In this document: positions 36,402 to 45,900 of the stretch, piece after piece
Position numbering within the stretch: position 1 is the first letter of the stretch
Layout of the letters: each line of letters opens with the position of its first letter
Assembly (NCBI GenBank): GCA_029251375.1
Contig: JAQXDL010000010.1
Location: 279,822 to 343,821 of the forward strand
Reading direction: 5' to 3'
Source: Pseudomonadales bacterium
GTDB lineage: Bacteria; Pseudomonadota; Gammaproteobacteria; Pseudomonadales; Azotimanducaceae
DNA length: 64,000 nt
Translations under genes and position numbers: made by a program
The notes under the pieces: model-generated
What the model saw: the letters and a program-made list of their open reading frames with translations, nothing else
Told to the model about the DNA's origin: nothing
Database searches by the model: none

Positions 36402-38459
36402 CTACTGAGACAGCGAATTGCTCTCGTCATCTTTGCCAATAGGAAAATACAATTCCAAACGTGTAACCTGAGGCGCGCTATAGATATCAAGCTTACCGCC
36501 GTGATCTTCAAGTATTGACGCAACAACAGCCAAATGTAACAAATGCCTATCGATGCCGGAGTAGGCTCTCGATTTCTGCGCAGGATCAAATACTTCGATC
36601 AAATCTTCTGGACGAATACCCAAGCCTTCATCAGCAATGCGCAACACATAATAATCCCCGGCGGGAAGTCGATCATGAAACAGCGGCAGCTCTTCAACGG
36701 AGATCTCTCGGCCACTTAATATCACCACCTGCCCCTCCGGTTGTGTTTCAAGCACATATCTAACCAGACTAATAACAAGCGTTTGTAGGTGCGAGGCTGA
36801 ACCTCTTACTCGGCCAACGCCCTGCTGCACGTCCGATACGAGTTCGGCATTGCGGTAACTCTCAACCAACTCTTGGTATTCGGTGGACGCTTCGAGGTTT
36901 CGTAAAAGTTCGACAATATCTATTTCAGCTCTCTCAACCCCTGCATTTTGTAATAGCCGAACCATATCTTCGAGCACCGCATTGGCTCTGGCTGGGACGG
37001 AACCCAGACCGGACTCACGCAAATCCGAAATGATGGTATTGGCGATGACGCCAAGACGGTTAATCTTGCTGGTTTGATCGACCTGCTCATAAAGCGCCAT
37101 AGATTGGCCCTCTGCGGTGCGGCGCAGCTTTTCCTGAATATGAAGTTCAAGATTGGTTTTCGTCAGCTCACTGCTTTGACGCTCGATGGTTCGAAAGGCT
37201 CTAGAGTAAGTAATTGAAACAAGGAAGCTCTGCAACAAAATGAACAAAAATAATGCGGCATGAAAGGTGTTATCGCCGGTCAGGGTCAAATTAAGAGCCA
37301 CCATGTCGTTGAGGGCCGCAACAAACAGTACGAATGAACCAATACCCAGCAAAATACTGCCTTCGCGCTTACGATAGACAACCATCGAGATAACATAAAG
37401 ACCATAAACTATCACCAGCACTGTAACAATTTGAAAGGCGGGCACCAATTGGGTTGCCCACTGTATCGGTGTTAGCAGTGCCCAGAGGGAGAACAACGAG
37501 GCAACCAGCCAAAAACTAGTCGCTATATTGCGAATGGCTTCGCGAGGATAAAGGCTGTGCATGAAAGCCATAAACATCGGCGCGGCAAGCACCCAGCATA
37601 GGTATTCCAAGCGGGTCAAAAATTCCCAGCCTAAACTCGGCGCAAGGTGCGACACATAGCGCTCTCCGACAATGAGCGTTCGTGTGCCAATCAACAGACA
37701 AAAAGCACCTAAGAACAAACTCGATTTTGATTCTCGCCTAAACGCCCACGTGCACAGGTTGTACAAGCCCATAATCAGGATCGCGCCAAACAACAGCAAG
37801 TCCCCCGCAATCCCATTTTCTCTTTCGCGATGTAGCGCCTTCGTTAGTCCAAGCCGCACAGGTTCCCATATGCCGGCATTCCTGTGGTGAAAATTCGCCA
37901 CTTGCAAGATCACCTCTACCCGCGTTGATTCAGGCGTAAAACTGACCACAGACGGTTGATAAGCAGGTCGAGTAAGCTCCTTCGACGTCCCCGGCAAACC
38001 AACCGTACTCAGCACTTCACCGTCAACCATGAGCCGATAAGAAGTCCCTATGCTAGGTAGCTTTAGTGCCAGGGGGGCTGCATCGAAAACAAGAATATTT
38101 AGTCGATAGGTGGCATAACCACTGGCGGATAGTTTTTCTCCGTCGAGTGATAGGTCATTCCAAAAACCAGGCACATTAATGTGATTCGGCTGAGCCGACG
38201 TACTGAAAGCTGAAGACTGCTGACTATCGAGCAGGTCCAACCAATAGAATTCCCACGCACCATCAAGGTTGATGCTTCCATCGCGATCAAAACGCCATTC
38301 GCTAAGATCAATAATACCCTCAACGGCGACCGGTGCATCCGCTGCAATAGCCTTTGAGAACAGCAACAACACAGCGATAAGTGCAACAAATCTGATGCAA
38401 AACTTTATTAGTTGCGGCAAATCACCAATCGTGAAATTTTTTGTAGGGTCTACAAACAT
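36402..38459 (-). CDS. 7TMR-DISM sensor with degenerate histidine-kinase half
   Basis: A 685-residue protein from ATG 38459 (weak ribosome site; TTG at 38507 is the alternative). Residues 18-40 form a membrane anchor or signal, 45-210 an extracytoplasmic 7TMR-DISM sugar-binding-like domain (WRFDRDGSINLDGAWEFYW), 215-430 the seven-helix part (FGAILIMGLYNLCTWAFRRE), then a coiled coil. The following kinase half is broken: INRLGVIANTIISDLRES has Ser-Asp where the phospho-acceptor His-Asp should be, the N box is VISLVRYVLET, and the G2 box reads GIDRHLLHLA. Only the D box IADEGLGI survives. It may sense a ligand without phosphorylating. Next downstream gene is the AhpD-like one, 49 bases on. Confidence 0.82.
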   Translation of the reverse strand: MFVDPTKNFTIGDLPQLIKFCIRFVALIAVLLLFSKAIAADAPVAVEGIIDLSEWRFDRDGSINLDGAWEFYWLDLLDSQQSSAFSTSAQPNHINVPGFWNDLSLDGEKLSASGYATYRLNILVFDAAPLALKLPSIGTSYRLMVDGEVLSTVGLPGTSKELTRPAYQPSVVSFTPESTRVEVILQVANFHHRNAGIWEPVRLGLTKALHRERENGIAGDLLLFGAILIMGLYNLCTWAFRRESKSSLFLGAFCLLIGTRTLIVGERYVSHLAPSLGWEFLTRLEYLCWVLAAPMFMAFMHSLYPREAIRNIATSFWLVASLFSLWALLTPIQWATQLVPAFQIVTVLVIVYGLYVISMVVYRKREGSILLGIGSFVLFVAALNDMVALNLTLTGDNTFHAALFLFILLQSFLVSITYSRAFRTIERQSSELTKTNLELHIQEKLRRTAEGQSMALYEQVDQTSKINRLGVIANTIISDLRESGLGSVPARANAVLEDMVRLLQNAGVERAEIDIVELLRNLEASTEYQELVESYRNAELVSDVQQGVGRVRGSASHLQTLVISLVRYVLETQPEGQVVILSGREISVEELPLFHDRLPAGDYYVLRIADEGLGIRPEDLIEVFDPAQKSRAYSGIDRHLLHLAVVASILEDHGGKLDIYSAPQVTRLELYFPIGKDDESNSLSQ

Positions 38460-38503
38460 TCGCTTACTTTTTTCACTGCCTTTATAAGGTCGGTTGGTCA
38501 ATA

Positions 38504-38722
38504 TCAAAAATCAAGATGCGGCTCTTGTCTTAGCTCAAAGCCATTTCCTTCGCTATCTTTAAACGCCGCGACGCGAACGGGCACACCGAAATCAAGGGTT
38601 GTCCAACCCGCCGATTAAAAACTAGGTACCACATTGAAAACTGATCTATAAAAGGCGATGCCTCGTTCCATATCGATAACGTAATGAATGACGATGGGTG
38701 ACCTCACGTTAACCGTCTTCAC
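38504..38722 (-). pseudogene. VOC/glyoxalase-family gene remnant
   Basis: The minus strand reads a VOC start (IVIHYVIDMERGIAFYRSVFNVVPSF), an in-frame TAA at 38615-38617, SAGWTTLDFG and then directly VPVRVAAFKDSEGNGFELRQ up to TGA. A complete family member has about 50 more residues between these two parts, so a middle segment is deleted. Both deletion and stop mark it as dead. It abuts the start of the 7TMR-DISM gene. Confidence 0.78.
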
Positions 38723-39070
38723 GAAATCTACCTCGCCATTTCGCGGATGAAAGACAGGACTTAATATGCCCTGCCTCGTTGTTGGCCTTAATAGTAACAG
38801 GTCGACATCTGCAATAAGTCAAAGTAGGCTGCGTCTTGGGTACCTAACCTTCACAATATCGAAAAGTCATATTACTTTGACAGGGCCTTGTGAAGGCAAA
38901 TCAAAAAATCAGCACAGATGCGAAATAACTGACCAGCGTAACTACCTAGCATACTTATCTACAATAATTATCTAGGACACTTACTTAAAGTCGTTATGCA
39001 GCAGCATTGGCTTTATCTGACATGAAACTTATACAAGAATTTCGAATCAGTTAATAGGGATTTTAGAAGC
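38723..39070. other. Intergenic region before the M20 peptidase
   Basis: 348 bases, AT-rich, with short open frames that resemble no known protein. It must hold the promoter of the peptidase gene; no clear -10/-35 pair stood out. Confidence 0.4.
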
Positions 39071-40456
39071 ATGAAGTTTACTCAAGTAATTTACAGCTTT
39101 TTACGCTCGGGCATCGACATTCGTGCACCGAAGAGCGCGCTCCCAACCATCATTTTAACCATGATGCTCACCGTTATCGCCAATCCAACTTCAGCTGCCG
39201 ACTTACGTGCGGCAATTGAAGATGATTATGCGTCAAACCTTGAAGGTCTTTTTAAGCACTTGCACCAAAACCCGGAATTGTCTTTTCGTGAGTTTGAAAC
39301 TTCAAAACGACTCGCCAGTGAACTCAGAAATCTTGGCATCACTGTCACGGAGAATGTCGGTGGTACGGGCATTGTTGGCATGCTACAAAACGGCAACGGA
39401 CCTGTGGTCATGGTTCGAGCCGATATGGACGGACTGCCTATTACGGAAGACTCAGGCTTAGCTTACGCATCAAAAAAGACCCAAGAAGATATTAACGGCG
39501 AACGACTACCCGTTATGCATGCCTGCGGTCACGATGTGCATATGACATCGCTCATTGGCACCGCAAGACAATTAGTCAACACACTCGATCAATGGCAAGG
39601 CACCGTCATGTTCATTGGTCAACCCGCTGAGGAACGCATCGGCGGTGCTAAAGCGATGATTGAAGACAACCTTTATGAGCGCTTTGGCGTGCCTGATTAC
39701 GCATTGGCCTTCCATGTTGCCGCTGGTAAAGAAGCAGGAACAGTCAGCGTGCCTAAAGCGCTTGCCTATTCCTCTTCCGATAGCGTCGACATCACCGTTT
39801 ATGGCATCGGTGCACATGGCGCCTCGCCCCATGCGGGTAAAGATCCTATTTTAATCGCATCGCAGATTGTTGTTGCATTGCAAACAGTCGTCAGCAGAGA
39901 GATCAGTCCACTCGAACCGGGTGTCATTACTGTCGGTTCATTTCACGGCGGCTCAAAGCACAATATCATCCCCGACAGAGTCAAATTACAGCTCACAGTT
40001 CGCTCAAATGATGAGATGGTACGCCAGACCTTACTCAGCGCGATTGAAAGAATCGCCACCGGCGTTGCAATCACAGCGGGCCTGCCAGAATCGCTTTATC
40101 CAAAAGTTGATCTATCGATCGAATCAACACCGCCGACACATAATAATGCGGCACTCGCCCATCGCGTTGAAGCGGCCATAGTGGACGTCTTAGGAGAGGA
40201 TAAGGTCGTGCCACAAACACAAAAAGGCATGGGCGCTGAAGACTTTGCTTATTTTTTAGTCACTGAACACGAGGTGCCCGGCGCTTATTTTTCTGTTGGC
40301 GGCACGCCTTTAGAAGAACTTAAAGCGGCTAAGAAAAGTGGCGCACAACTTCCGTCACATCATTCACCCTATTTCAAAGTCGAACCTGAACCCGCTATCA
40401 CTACGGGGACTCTAGCCATGACATCGGCAGTCTTGGATTTGTTGGCTAAAGATTGA
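39071..40456 (+). CDS. M20 family metallo-amidohydrolase/carboxypeptidase, exported
   Basis: A 461-residue protein with a signal peptide (hydrophobic residues about 27-45, cleavage likely after SAA). Metal ligands are visible in MHACGHDVHM, QPAEERIGGA and KGMGAEDFAYF, and the dimerisation domain begins SVDITVYGIGAHGASPHAGKDP. It resembles hippurate hydrolase and N-acyl amino-acid amidohydrolases (AmhX/HipO), which release amino acids from N-acyl forms; the signal peptide predicts a periplasmic enzyme. Confidence 0.9.
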   Translation: MKFTQVIYSFLRSGIDIRAPKSALPTIILTMMLTVIANPTSAADLRAAIEDDYASNLEGLFKHLHQNPELSFREFETSKRLASELRNLGITVTENVGGTGIVGMLQNGNGPVVMVRADMDGLPITEDSGLAYASKKTQEDINGERLPVMHACGHDVHMTSLIGTARQLVNTLDQWQGTVMFIGQPAEERIGGAKAMIEDNLYERFGVPDYALAFHVAAGKEAGTVSVPKALAYSSSDSVDITVYGIGAHGASPHAGKDPILIASQIVVALQTVVSREISPLEPGVITVGSFHGGSKHNIIPDRVKLQLTVRSNDEMVRQTLLSAIERIATGVAITAGLPESLYPKVDLSIESTPPTHNNAALAHRVEAAIVDVLGEDKVVPQTQKGMGAEDFAYFLVTEHEVPGAYFSVGGTPLEELKAAKKSGAQLPSHHSPYFKVEPEPAITTGTLAMTSAVLDLLAKD

Positions 40457-40500
40457 AGTCTTATGGCGATCGATAGAATCTCTGTTATACCGACGAGCGT

Positions 40501-41115
40501 TTAACCATTCGAATCTGAATGGTTGAACGCCATCCAATCCTTTCTTTCAAGCACATACTCGACATCCAAGCCCGACCATTGAACTTGCTGTGTCTGATAC
40601 GTCGTGCCGGGGGACAGGCTAGCATCCCATTTGAAGCTGCGTGAGTAGGTCATTCCCAGCTTTTCCATAACGCGTATCGAAGCAAGGTTCTCGTCGTAGG
40701 TGGTTGCTATGAGCCTTTGCACGGAAGTTGTTTCGAAACAGTTTTTGATAAGCAACAGCATTGCTTCACTGCAATAACCTTGACCCCAACTTTTTCGACA
40801 GAACCGATAGCCAATCTCTGCATCCTTAGCTGCCATTGGATCAATACTAGAATTTGGCTCTCGCAGCGAACACCAACCCAAAAAAGTACCGTTGCTGTCG
40901 ACAACTTTCCAAAAACCAAAGACATCATCGACGTCAAAATCTGTCAACAATGGCATCGTCTCAGCAACAATAATATTGCGTGGCGTCGACTCACCTCCAT
41001 TGAGAAACCGCATCACTTCTGGGTCGCTATGAAGATCAATAATGGCTTCTGTGTCTGCGTTATCGAAGCGAACCAGAATAAGTCGATTGGGTTTTAGGTC
41101 GCCTGCTGCGGACAC
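40501..41115 (-). CDS. GNAT acetyltransferase, RimJ/RimL-like
   Basis: A 204-residue acetyltransferase of the group that includes RimL: it opens NRLILVRFDNADTEAIIDLHSDPEVMRFLNGGE, has FGFWKVVDSNGTFLGWCSL, the acetyl-CoA loop SWGQGYCSEAMLLLI and ASIRVMEKLGMTYSR. The ATG at 41115 overlaps the YtoQ stop by one base, so the two genes are coupled. Target not known. Confidence 0.87.
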   Translation of the reverse strand: MSAAGDLKPNRLILVRFDNADTEAIIDLHSDPEVMRFLNGGESTPRNIIVAETMPLLTDFDVDDVFGFWKVVDSNGTFLGWCSLREPNSSIDPMAAKDAEIGYRFCRKSWGQGYCSEAMLLLIKNCFETTSVQRLIATTYDENLASIRVMEKLGMTYSRSFKWDASLSPGTTYQTQQVQWSGLDVEYVLERKDWMAFNHSDSNG

Positions 41116-41579
41116 TAATTTTGTGAGATATACTTAAGTATCTCGACAACTTGATCTGTCGTTGTTGCCCAAGCCATCGCCGCCGCATCCACTTCTTTTA
41201 GCGGATGAATAATATTCTCATCGTGCAAGGTGATATAGGGTGTATCCAATGCGGCACACATTCCGGCATCAAACGCAGCATTCCATTGTTTAAATTGATC
41301 ACCAAATCTGACAATAACTAAATCGCTGGCTTCAATCAGGGTTTTGGTGCGGATACTATTCACCTTGGCCGATTTGTGATCGCGCCAAAACGCTTTATCT
41401 TCATCACCAAGCATGTCGCCAGCCGCATCGCTCGCCTCATGGTTAGTCACAGGACCGGTAAAGTCGATATCTAGATCCTCGGCAGCCGCACCACGGAAGA
41501 TTTCCTCGCGCCAAGCTGTGTGAATTTCACCCGATAAATAAACTTGCAAACCGTCCATAGGATCGTCCTTATTTGTCAT
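41115..41579 (-). CDS. ytoQ: YtoQ family protein
   Basis: A 154-residue protein that opens LQVYLSGEIHTAWREEI and continues with DLVIVRFGDQFKQWNAAFDAGMCAALDTPYITLHD, the pattern of the YtoQ family, related to nucleoside 2-deoxyribosyltransferase-like folds. Catalytic role is undetermined in the family. Coupled to the downstream GNAT gene. Confidence 0.88.
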   Translation of the reverse strand: MTNKDDPMDGLQVYLSGEIHTAWREEIFRGAAAEDLDIDFTGPVTNHEASDAAGDMLGDEDKAFWRDHKSAKVNSIRTKTLIEASDLVIVRFGDQFKQWNAAFDAGMCAALDTPYITLHDENIIHPLKEVDAAAMAWATTTDQVVEILKYISQN

Positions 41580-41620
41580 TGTTGCGCTGATTTACTTTGT
41601 AGCGTCGAAACTTAGACCGT

Positions 41621-43300
41621 CTAGCCGAGCGACTGCTCAACTGCCATTTCGCGTATACGCCTTTTGTCGATCTTGCCGGACGCGATTCTTAACAGCGGTT
41701 CTTCGCTCACAACAATGTAGCGTGGAATCTTGAATCGGGCGATGTGATCTAACAGAAATTTCTTCAAAGCGTCCTTATCAACCTCACCTTCTGTGTAGAT
41801 TGTGGCACCCACCTCTTCACCTAATCGTTCATCCGGCACAGCATAGACTGAAGCTTCGAGTACCTGAGGATGGACCAACAAGCCGGCCTCTACCTCCGCA
41901 CAGCCAATATTCTCACCACCTCGAATCACCAAATCCTTTATTCGATCAACGATATACAGATAACCTTCTGCGTCGATATAGGCAACATCACCGGTTTTTA
42001 ACCAGCCATCAACGAAGGTTTCTGCATTTGCTTCAGGACGATTCCAATAGCCTTTGATCACCGAACTACCACGAATAAGTAGTTCGCCCCGTTCGCCTGC
42101 TGGCAGTGTCTCGCCAGCTTCGTCTATCACTTTAATGTCCAGCGCCGCTGAACATCGGCCGGAACTACTCGGGTGTTCGAGATAATCCTCACCACCGATA
42201 CCCGCACCGATCGCATTAGTCTCCGTCATGCCCCAGCCAGTATTTGGCATCGCCTTGGCAAAGGAGGCCGCAATACTCTTTACCTGTTCGGGTGCACGTG
42301 GCGCACCGCCACCGCCCACCGTAGCTAAAGAGCTTAGATCACGATTCGTTGATTTTGCCTTTTCAACCAGGTCACCTGTCATCGCTGCAGGGGCAATAAA
42401 CGACGTAATCCGTTCTTCCTCTATGATTTCCGTCGACAAATCAGCATCCCACTTGTACATCAAAACAACTTTGCGTTGAATACGATAGGACGACAGTAAT
42501 CCTGCTAGTAAACCCGTTGCATGGAACAGCGGCACCGCCAGCAGAGTTGACGCTTGATACTCAGCTTCCGGCGCGGTCAGATTATTAATGACAAGCGCAA
42601 TGTGCTGATCGAGTTCCCATGACAGCAGCGCCGTCATGATGTTCTGATGACAGGAGACAGCACCTTTAGGATGCCCCGTTGAACCGGAGGTATACAAGAT
42701 GGTCGCGTTATCTTGTGGCGAGACATCGACATCGGGCATCGTCTGACCAGCGTATTTCGTAACCAGATCATCGATTAACGTCATGTTCTCAGCGAGTGCT
42801 TTAGTTGGTCTCACGGCAATTATCTGGAGATCAAGCTCAGGCATGATTGAGACAATTCGATCGATCCTTTCTTGATCAGCAAATAAAACCTTCGCGCCAC
42901 TATCGTTAAGACCAAAGGCCATCTCATCAGGTGTCCATAAGGAGTTCATCGCAACCGCAATGGCACCCATTGATGTGACAGCCATAAAGGACAACACCCA
43001 CTCCGGATAATTACGCATTGAAATAGCAACGCGATCGCCCTTTTCGATACCATATTCTTGCTGCAGTATCGCGGCGAGCAGACCGGCTTTTTCATGGGCC
43101 TCGGTAAACGAATAACGCTCCTGATCATATACGAGAAAGGTTTCATCGGAACGCGCGGCTTCATAGTGTTGCCGCAGGGTGGCAGGTCCATTCTTGAACC
43201 CTCTGACCGTTCGACCGTACATCTCAATCGTTTCGAGTTCATAGTCCTGACCAACAGCGGTTAACTGAGCGATCGCTTCAAGACGCGTCAAATTCGTCAT
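41621..43300 (-). CDS. AMP-dependent acyl-CoA ligase (fatty-acid-CoA ligase type)
   Basis: A 559-residue adenylating enzyme. The P-loop is ILYTSGSTGHPKGAV (about residue 205), the A5 motif GWGMTETNAIGAG (about 355), A7 GWLKTGDVAYID (about 433) and the C-terminal lysine region IASGKIDKRRIRE. It would activate a carboxylic acid with ATP and CoA. Start ATG at 43300. It heads a stretch of minus-strand CoA-metabolism genes with an enoyl-CoA hydratase and a PaaK-like ligase upstream. Confidence 0.92.
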   Translation of the reverse strand: MTNLTRLEAIAQLTAVGQDYELETIEMYGRTVRGFKNGPATLRQHYEAARSDETFLVYDQERYSFTEAHEKAGLLAAILQQEYGIEKGDRVAISMRNYPEWVLSFMAVTSMGAIAVAMNSLWTPDEMAFGLNDSGAKVLFADQERIDRIVSIMPELDLQIIAVRPTKALAENMTLIDDLVTKYAGQTMPDVDVSPQDNATILYTSGSTGHPKGAVSCHQNIMTALLSWELDQHIALVINNLTAPEAEYQASTLLAVPLFHATGLLAGLLSSYRIQRKVVLMYKWDADLSTEIIEEERITSFIAPAAMTGDLVEKAKSTNRDLSSLATVGGGGAPRAPEQVKSIAASFAKAMPNTGWGMTETNAIGAGIGGEDYLEHPSSSGRCSAALDIKVIDEAGETLPAGERGELLIRGSSVIKGYWNRPEANAETFVDGWLKTGDVAYIDAEGYLYIVDRIKDLVIRGGENIGCAEVEAGLLVHPQVLEASVYAVPDERLGEEVGATIYTEGEVDKDALKKFLLDHIARFKIPRYIVVSEEPLLRIASGKIDKRRIREMAVEQSLG

Positions 43301-43666
43301 TTCATTACCTGTTTTTGTTGTTTAATTGAGCCTACCTAGATTGCAGACACCCTGCTATGGTTTGGCTTTTGAAATTGATCTGTTGAATGGCAAGCAATAT
43401 AGCGATGGGCAACAATTGATGTCAACGTTATGTCCAAATTCTTGACACACTGCAGCGCATTAAATCAGTATCAGCAAGGATTGCTGCACCCCTACATGGG
43501 AGACATTCGCTGGCAGCTTCACCGAACAGACCGCTCAAACAAACCTGTATCGAAAGACATTGCTGCCCATTGTTTACCTCTTCGTTGGCATTGTGAAGCT
43601 ATCGATCGCTCGTTAGCCACTGCAGATTAGCGACCTCCTCGCTTCGTTGCCAAAACATTGACGGGA
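43301..43666. other. Intergenic region without a supported gene
   Basis: 366 bases between the acyl-CoA ligase and the enoyl-CoA hydratase. The 66-residue plus frame at 43430 has no ribosome site or known pattern. Probably promoter and leader of the ligase gene. Confidence 0.4.
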
Positions 43667-44452
43667 CTATTCACCCTTGAAATTCGGTGGGCGCTTTTCA
43701 AGGAAAGCTTCACGACCTTCTGTGTAGTCATGTGATTTTCGAATATTTTGGCGCATCGCTAAACCGCGTTCTTTGGCGATATCTTCATTTTCAAACACAC
43801 TACGCCATAGCGTTTCTTTCTGCGCTTGAATCGCCAAGGGACCACTTTCTTGGCACAACCTTGTTGCAAATGACAGCGCGTCTGCCTGCACTTGGCCCGC
43901 CTCTGAGATGATCTCAACCAGACCCGCTTGCTGACACCACTGCGCACTCATGCCGTCGCCAGGGGTCAAAAACGCAAACGCTTTTGAGTAACCCAACTTC
44001 TTCCCAAGCTTGATGGGGATATCCACCGCGTTAGTACCTACCTTGGGCTCTGAGATAATAAAATTTGCGGCAACATCCGCAAACACAAAATCGCAGCCAA
44101 GCACCAGGTTCACGCCTTCACCGACACAATGTCCATGTACAGCCGCGATTATCGGCTTATTGGTCACCATGTCATCATCTAGTATCAAACCACCCAAAGC
44201 TGCGGTGATACCTTGACGGGCATTTTCGCCCAAAGCATTCATATCCGCACCGGCACTAAAGGCCCGCTCACCATTGGCTTGAATCACAGCCGCCCATAGT
44301 GAGTCATCATCTCTAAATCGGACCAGCGCCTCGTTAACACCCAGATACATATCCGCGTCGAACGCGTTCATCTTCTGCGGTCTGTTTAAGGTAATGACAG
44401 CCACCCTGCCAACCGCTTCAAACAACACTCTGTCGTGAAAGGATTCAACCAT
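43667..44452 (-). CDS. Enoyl-CoA hydratase/isomerase family protein
   Basis: A 261-residue crotonase. Oxyanion loop GERAFSAGADMNALG (about residue 61) and HGHCVGEGVNLVLGCDFVF (about 105) are present, but the acid/base region reads ISEPKVGTNAV, so one of the two usual glutamates is replaced. Its ATG overlaps the PaaK-like ligase stop by one base. The pair could activate an aromatic or branched acid and then hydrate or isomerise it. Confidence 0.88.
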   Translation of the reverse strand: MVESFHDRVLFEAVGRVAVITLNRPQKMNAFDADMYLGVNEALVRFRDDDSLWAAVIQANGERAFSAGADMNALGENARQGITAALGGLILDDDMVTNKPIIAAVHGHCVGEGVNLVLGCDFVFADVAANFIISEPKVGTNAVDIPIKLGKKLGYSKAFAFLTPGDGMSAQWCQQAGLVEIISEAGQVQADALSFATRLCQESGPLAIQAQKETLWRSVFENEDIAKERGLAMRQNIRKSHDYTEGREAFLEKRPPNFKGE

Positions 44453-45840
44453 TACAATTTCCCCTCGAGCGCCAGTCGATGGCTCTCTACGTTGATCTCA
44501 AGTAATTTTGACTTGCCGGTCGCACCGGTTTGAACTTCAAACTGCCCCATAGTTTGTAAAACAACTTTGGCTCTAAATCGTATTTGGTGATGAATCGCTG
44601 TCTCAAGTTCCTGACACATCTTTTGCTGTTGAGCCTCATCAATGCCCAACGGTGTTTCAACTAAGACTACAACGGGGGGTTCAATAACAGGGCCTGCCTG
44701 CGGCAGTAACAAACGAATATTACCCGTCGTGGTATCGCCATATCGGTTTACAACATCACGTACGGCGTTGGGGAAAACATTCACGCCCTTAACCAGCAAC
44801 ATGTCATCTACACGTCCCTTAAATGTCATACGCACACCGGGTCGACCGCATTCACAGGGTTTTGTATCAAGACGAATAATGTCTTTGTCTCGCCAACGCA
44901 GCAATGGACCACATTCACGTTCAAGCCCGGTGAAAATAATCTCGCCTTCAACACCGTCTTCGATCGGTAGCGGTTGCATCGTTTTTGGATCAACGATCTC
45001 AAAATAGGCGTTGTCCTCCGCATAAAAATGTATACCCGCATGAGCCTCGCACGAAACACCGGTTGGACTGTGGCAGCCTGTCGCACCCATATTGTCGTAA
45101 CAGGTTGCACCGCCGAAACCCGCCTCAATCTCAGAGTAGATCTCTGGAATACTACCGCCCGGCTCTCCCGTCACCACAACTTTTTCAATACCTAGATTCT
45201 TAGGATCGATACCACTACGCTCATGCATGGTTTTCGCCAAATGTCGGGCGAACGAAACCGTCGTGCGTATCATTTTAGGACGCGTTGCTTGTGCAATTTG
45301 AGCGACGCGCTCCACGCCACTTAATGCGCCAACTGGCACCACACAGGCGCCATAGGCCATCATTGAATCAACAGCGGGCACCCCTGCAATCCACATACTC
45401 AATACACTCGCATGCAGCACTACATCACCTGGCTCTACACCAATACGCACCATGCCACGGGAACAATTTTCCGCCGCTATGGCTCTATCGTTAGCTGTAA
45501 AACCGCTGAAGGTCGGCGAGCCCGTGGTGCCTGAAGACGACGAAATGCGATTAACCTGTTTGGGATCACAGGTGATGTGCATGCCTAACGAATGTCCCAA
45601 CTCTGTTCGAGATCGCTCCTGACTCAAACGTTCTTCATCTTTATCAAAGAAGGGGAAGTCCTGATAATGCTCTAGACTTTTAAGTTGATTGGGGCTAACG
45701 CCCGCCTGTTGAAATTTGTCGCGATAATACGGGCTCTGCTCATCCACTTTTTTTACTAGACTTTGTAACTTCGTTAGCTGAAGCGCACGCAGATCGTCGC
45801 GACTCAGCGTTTCCATCTTTTCGTTCCATAGTTTCATCAT
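44452..45840 (-). CDS. Phenylacetate-CoA ligase-like AMP-binding enzyme
   Basis: A 462-residue PaaK-type ligase. It opens LWNEKMETLSRDDLRALQLTKLQSLV, the PaaK N-terminal pattern, with the P-loop ISSSSGTTGSPTFSGFT (about 103), YDNMGATGCHS, a cysteine pair CECGRPGVRMTFKGRVDDMLLVKGVNVFP, and the long C-terminal domain. ATG at 45837 has better spacing to GGAAG than 45840. Substrate is probably an aryl acetate or similar acid. Confidence 0.87.
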   Translation of the reverse strand: MMKLWNEKMETLSRDDLRALQLTKLQSLVKKVDEQSPYYRDKFQQAGVSPNQLKSLEHYQDFPFFDKDEERLSQERSRTELGHSLGMHITCDPKQVNRISSSSGTTGSPTFSGFTANDRAIAAENCSRGMVRIGVEPGDVVLHASVLSMWIAGVPAVDSMMAYGACVVPVGALSGVERVAQIAQATRPKMIRTTVSFARHLAKTMHERSGIDPKNLGIEKVVVTGEPGGSIPEIYSEIEAGFGGATCYDNMGATGCHSPTGVSCEAHAGIHFYAEDNAYFEIVDPKTMQPLPIEDGVEGEIIFTGLERECGPLLRWRDKDIIRLDTKPCECGRPGVRMTFKGRVDDMLLVKGVNVFPNAVRDVVNRYGDTTTGNIRLLLPQAGPVIEPPVVVLVETPLGIDEAQQQKMCQELETAIHHQIRFRAKVVLQTMGQFEVQTGATGKSKLLEINVESHRLALEGKL

Positions 45841-45900
45841 TGCTTCCAGTATTTCAAACCTTCACAAGAGTATCACTTTGGCCACAGCGAAACGATCAGA

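Noticed and set aside
43430..43630. 66-codon plus ORF between acyl-CoA ligase and enoyl-CoA hydratase
   Set aside because: No ribosome site and no recognisable protein pattern.
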